In this document: in pieces, positions 62,201 to 64,000 of the stretch
How positions within the stretch are numbered: the stretch's first letter is position 1
Layout of the letters: the number at the start of each line of letters is the position of its first letter
From: Maricaulis sp036231565
Lineage (GTDB): Bacteria > Pseudomonadota > Alphaproteobacteria > Caulobacterales > Maricaulaceae
Direction: 5' to 3'
DNA length: 64,000 bases
Assembly: GCA_036231565.1 (NCBI GenBank)
Contig: JAZAHA010000049.1
Coordinates: 1 to 64,000, forward strand
Made by a program: the position numbers and the translations under genes
Notes under the pieces: model-generated
Databases searched by the model: none
The model's input: only the letters and a program-made list of their open reading frames with translations
What the model was told of the DNA's origin: nothing

Positions 62201-62378
62201 CGGCCTGATGCCGCTGCTCTTTGCGAGCGGGATTGGATCGGAAGTGCAGCGTCCCCTCGCGGCCGTCGTCATCGGCGGGCTGGTGACATCCACCGTGTTG
62301 ACGCTGCTGGTACTGCCGGCCGTCTACAAATGGTTTGCGCCGCGGCCGGTGCTGCCGGAACGGGAGGAGCCGGTCTAG
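59241..62378 (+). CDS. CzcA-type heavy-metal RND efflux pump (second czc operon)
   Basis: A 1045-residue RND transporter. Start ATG at 59241 with GGGGAG 7 bases upstream. The first domain has DAFPDVTPALVQVFTETEGL. Further motifs are GLGQILFYFLDSADG, LRTIQDWLVKFDLQTVRGV, and TM4 NLMSLGGIAVAIGMMVDGAV with the proton-relay Asp in VDGAV. It belongs to the divalent-cation class but to a different branch from the pump at 49727, as its periplasmic loops are unlike. Likely Zn, Cd, Co or Ni. The third complete RND tripartite set in the window. Confidence 0.94.
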   Translation: MDTPTDNTSPQNQGAATRLLHRIAGGRLLAVLGFVAVILAGGITFRTMPVDAFPDVTPALVQVFTETEGLAPEEVERYVTFPVETAMNGLPRLTEVRSTSNFGLSVVNIYFEDGTDIYWARQLVGERLRLAREDIPDGFGEPAMGPITTGLGQILFYFLDSADGAMNGVELRTIQDWLVKFDLQTVRGVTEVLSLGGFERQYQIDVRPEALLRYDLTVADVVAAVEANNANAGAQFLVENSEQYTVRAVGLAEGEHDLGDIVVKVVDGVPVRVRDIAGIEIGGAPRQGLATMNGQGEIVAGLVLKLIGANTNEVIGRVHDRLDRINETLPEGVEAIPYYDQSELVGAAVSTMTTALWQGALLVAIILFAFLRGWRPSLIVVASIPFSVGFALIAMSLFDVSANLMSLGGIAVAIGMMVDGAVVMVENANRRLREAEAGADRRTVVAQACAEVLQPLVFAILIVVVVFLPILTLEGVEGKTFRPLAFAVVFAMAGSLVFAVLLAPAAAFLGLRPKSTRSEGGSLYARWFGPAVGFFVARRWAAVLLAGVMLAAGALIFPRLGSEFTPRMNEGDLLIRLTMAPSISLPEARNTVTRFEQTLLDDFPEVERVVTRVGRGEVGAHADPVNSGEAFVALRPRSEWTTARTQAELLARMSERFEDFPGARFNITQPIAAATDELLTGTKADLAIKLFGEDMAVLEGQAAEIARVIRGIDGSADVQTDQVTGAPQLRITVDRDAMSRFGLNVEDVLSVVRSAVGGETAGQVFEGIRRFDIVVRYPEADRANAERIGRIVLNGPGGELIPLSQVANVERIEGPRQVTRENGRRFITIQTNVRGRDIGSFVTEGQQAVAAGVDLPSGYYVEWGGQFELQQQANARFAVVIPVTLGIVMLLLLFSFGRLKSALLIVANIPLALVGGIAALWLTGQNLSVPASVGFIALFGIALGNGMVLVSFLDRFARTRQDVDVFSIEAAVMRAQPVLMTATTTGLGLMPLLFASGIGSEVQRPLAAVVIGGLVTSTVLTLLVLPAVYKWFAPRPVLPEREEPV

Positions 62379-62399
62379 CGGGAGGGCGCGCCGACGGGG

Positions 62400-62425
62400 C
62401 CCCGGACCGGTGAACCGGTCCGGGG
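62400..62425 (+). terminator. Long GC-rich hairpin after the second czc operon
   Basis: CCCCGGACCGGT pairs perfectly with ACCGGTCCGGGG across a GA turn, 21 bp after the pump stop. No T-tract follows, so termination strength is uncertain; it may instead protect the 3' end of the mRNA. Confidence 0.55.
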
Positions 62426-62462
62426 CTACCGCCGTTAATCCGCCCCAGCACCGATGCCGGTG

Positions 62463-62493
62463 TTGACTCTATAGTCGCTATAGGGGGTACGGC
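62463..62493 (+). promoter_or_regulatory. CadR/ZntR/MerR-type promoter of the CDF gene
   Basis: TTGACT (62463-62468), exactly 19 bp, TACGGC (62488-62493). The spacer is the dyad CTATAG-TCG-CTATAG followed by a G-run. The site is closely similar to the Pb/Cd/Zn class of MerR operators. Confidence 0.82.
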
Positions 62494-62521
62494 TGTCCGA
62501 GGCCCATCAAGGAGCGGTCCC

Positions 62522-63469
62522 ATGCCACACGATCACGGCCACGAGCACATCGGCCCGCAGTCCGGCGACCGCCGGGTTTCCATTGCCATCTGGGCCAACG
62601 GCCTGCTGACCGCCGCCCAGATTCTGGGCGGTATCCTGTCGGGCAGCCTCGCCCTGATCGCCGACGCGCTTCACAATTTCTCCGACATGGCGGCGCTGGC
62701 CATCGCGTATGCCGCGCGCAAAATCGCGCGGCGGCCTGCGGACAAGAGGATGACTTTCGGATACGGCCGAATCGAGATCGTCGCCGCGCTGATCAACTAC
62801 ACGACGCTGATACTCATCGGCCTCTATCTCATATATGAGGGCGGCATGCGGCTGATCGATCCGCCGGAAGTCGCCGGCTGGACCGTGGTGATCCTCGGCG
62901 GTGTGGCGCTCGCGATCGACACGCTGACGGCGCTTCTGACCTACTCGATGCAAAAAGGCAGCGTGAACATCCGGGCGCTCTTCCTGCACAATCTGTCGGA
63001 CGCATTCGCCTCGATCGCGGTTGTCGTCGGCGGCACGCTGATCCTCCTCTACGACATGCGCTGGGTCGACCCGGCCGTCACCATCGGCATTGCGGCCTAT
63101 CTCCTCTACCTGGCCTTCACCGAGATCGGCACCCCGATCCGTACGCTGATGCTCGGCAGCCCGCCCGATATCGACGGCGCCGCCGTCATCGAGACAATGC
63201 GCAACCGGGACGGCGTACAGGACGTTCACCACGTGCATCTCTGGCAGATGCAGGAACATGAAGCAGCGCTCGACTGTCACGTCGTCCTGACCGGCGCGGG
63301 CTGGGCGCGCCTCGAAGATATCAAGGCAGATCTCAAGGACGCGCTGCAAAGCCGCTTCGGTATCGCGCATTCGACCCTGGAGTTCGAACACGCCGATCGT
63401 GCCCACGAAAATGCCGGCCTTTACGGTCATCCCGAGCCGGCGGACAAGGAGGACACCGATGTTCACTGA
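62522..63469 (+). CDS. Cation diffusion facilitator (canonical CDF zinc/cadmium exporter)
   Basis: A 315-residue inner-membrane metal/proton antiporter. TM2 reads IADALHNFSDMAALAIAY and TM5 reads FLHNLSDAFASIAVVVGG, containing the full D-x-x-H-N-x-x-D and H-N-x-x-D sites expected for Zn/Cd transport. N-terminal His-rich MPHDHGHEHIGPQ and C-terminal domain VQDVHHVHLWQMQEHEAALD. Ribosome site AAGGAG 6 bases before the ATG. It has its own MerR promoter, and the stop overlaps the next gene's start by 11 bp. Confidence 0.94.
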   Translation: MPHDHGHEHIGPQSGDRRVSIAIWANGLLTAAQILGGILSGSLALIADALHNFSDMAALAIAYAARKIARRPADKRMTFGYGRIEIVAALINYTTLILIGLYLIYEGGMRLIDPPEVAGWTVVILGGVALAIDTLTALLTYSMQKGSVNIRALFLHNLSDAFASIAVVVGGTLILLYDMRWVDPAVTIGIAAYLLYLAFTEIGTPIRTLMLGSPPDIDGAAVIETMRNRDGVQDVHHVHLWQMQEHEAALDCHVVLTGAGWARLEDIKADLKDALQSRFGIAHSTLEFEHADRAHENAGLYGHPEPADKEDTDVH

Positions 63470-63824
63470 AACACTGACCGATCGTGACGACGTCATCGGC
63501 ATCGTCTGCGAGGGGAAACTCTCGCAGGCCGACTTGAAGCGCATGCACGCATTGCTGAACGAGCGGTTGGAAACGAGCAGCGGCAGCCCGGGCCTGCTGG
63601 TGGATCTCACCGGGTTCGAGGGCTATGAGGGACCTGCAGCAATGGCCGAAGACCTGAAGATGGACACGGCGCACCGCAACGACTTCCACCGCATCGCCGT
63701 CGTGGGGGAGCGGAGGTGGATGCAGTGGGGCACATCGCTCGCCGGCCTCCTCACACGCGCCGAGATGCGCTGGTTCGACGCCGCCGAGACAGCGGTGGCC
63801 ACCGACTGGGTCCGGCCGGGCTGA
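63459..63824 (+). CDS. STAS/SEC14-like (SpoIIAA-like) domain protein
   Basis: A 121-residue soluble protein of the SpoIIAA-like family: VIGIVCEGKLSQADLKRMHA, LLVDLTGFEGYEGPAAMAED, HRNDFHRIAVVGERRWMQWG. The family adopts a STAS fold and is found in many heavy-metal and stress loci; its ligand is unknown. Start at the ATG at 63459 with AAGGAGG upstream, overlapping the CDF stop. It is followed after 9 bp by a DUF3703 gene. Confidence 0.85.
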   Translation: MFTETLTDRDDVIGIVCEGKLSQADLKRMHALLNERLETSSGSPGLLVDLTGFEGYEGPAAMAEDLKMDTAHRNDFHRIAVVGERRWMQWGTSLAGLLTRAEMRWFDAAETAVATDWVRPG

Positions 63825-63833
63825 AGCGCGATC

Positions 63834-64000
63834 ATGAACCCGAACCTCAAAACAGCCTGGGCCGCAGAAATGAGCCAGGCGCGCGCCGCCTACGCGGCCC
63901 GCGAGGACGCGCTGGCGCTCCACCATTTCGAGCGGGCGCACATTCTCGGCCAGCGGTATTTTCTCACCCACTGGTCCACGCACTGGTGGATGCTCAAGCT
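63834..64000 (+). CDS. DUF3703 domain-containing protein (5' part; runs off window)
   Basis: Only the first 55 codons are in the window. They carry the DUF3703 signature: EMSQARAAYAAREDALALHH, FERAHILGQRYFLTHWSTHW, WML. The family is small (about 120 residues), usually next to CDF or efflux genes, and of unknown function. The tetratricopeptide-like helical look of the first helices suggests protein binding. The 3' end must be read beyond base 64000. Confidence 0.85.
   Translation, partial: MNPNLKTAWAAEMSQARAAYAAREDALALHHFERAHILGQRYFLTHWSTHWWMLK

Overview
The window is GC-rich bacterial chromosome from an alphaproteobacterium, most likely of the Caulobacterales/Maricaulales (Hyphomonadaceae-like) type. 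The housekeeping block at 0.4-10.4 kb has an alphaproteobacterial character: L21 with a long Ala/Lys-rich tail ending in a helix-hairpin-helix module, L27, then obgE-proB-nadD-rsfS-rlmH-envC-ctpA-polysaccharide deacetylase-rppH. All of it lies on the minus strand, with many 1-4 bp overlaps. This placement is inference from gene content and order only.

From a tRNA-Ser(CGA) gene at 10.8 kb onward the content is accessory. First (10.9-19.7 kb) comes a compact recombinase/terminase element: a large serine recombinase, DUF2924 and DUF3489 proteins, terminase large subunit, a DUF5681 protein, a ParB-domain DNA methyltransferase, several small proteins and an XRE regulator. No portal, capsid or tail gene is present. 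Four minus-strand start regions in and beside this element share a motif with an exact 20-bp period.

Second (21.4-27.4 kb) is an island visibly richer in A/T than its surroundings. It encodes a multi-module MazG-like pyrophosphohydrolase, a protein of the DNA-glycosylase-fold alpha-glutamyl/putrescinyl-thymine pyrophosphorylase type, a TIR protein, a SLOG-fold protein, a ThsB-like TIR protein and an Nmad2 protein. I read this as a nucleotide-centred anti-phage system related to Thoeris but without a recognisable SIR2 or macro-domain effector. It is bounded by an intact IS1182-type insertion sequence (exact ends and 4-bp duplication visible) and a Fic-family gene with a double operator.

Third (30.7 kb to the end) is a large heavy-metal resistance region: a CDF transporter with altered metal-site residues; a Cus-type RND operon; a copper P-type ATPase with an amino-acid permease and a PPK2 kinase; a cnrYXH-like signalling module (anti-sigma, periplasmic sensor, ECF sigma factor); small His/Met-rich exported proteins; a minus-strand czc-type operon with HupE/UreJ; a second plus-strand czc-type operon; and a canonical CDF pump with a STAS-like and a DUF3703 protein. 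MerR-type promoters with exact or near 19-bp spacers precede the ATPase, the second czc operon and the second CDF gene, but no MerR regulator is encoded in the window. The Cus/CopA genes should deal with Cu/Ag. The Czc/CDF genes should deal with Zn/Cd/Co. The ECF module may coordinate part of the set.
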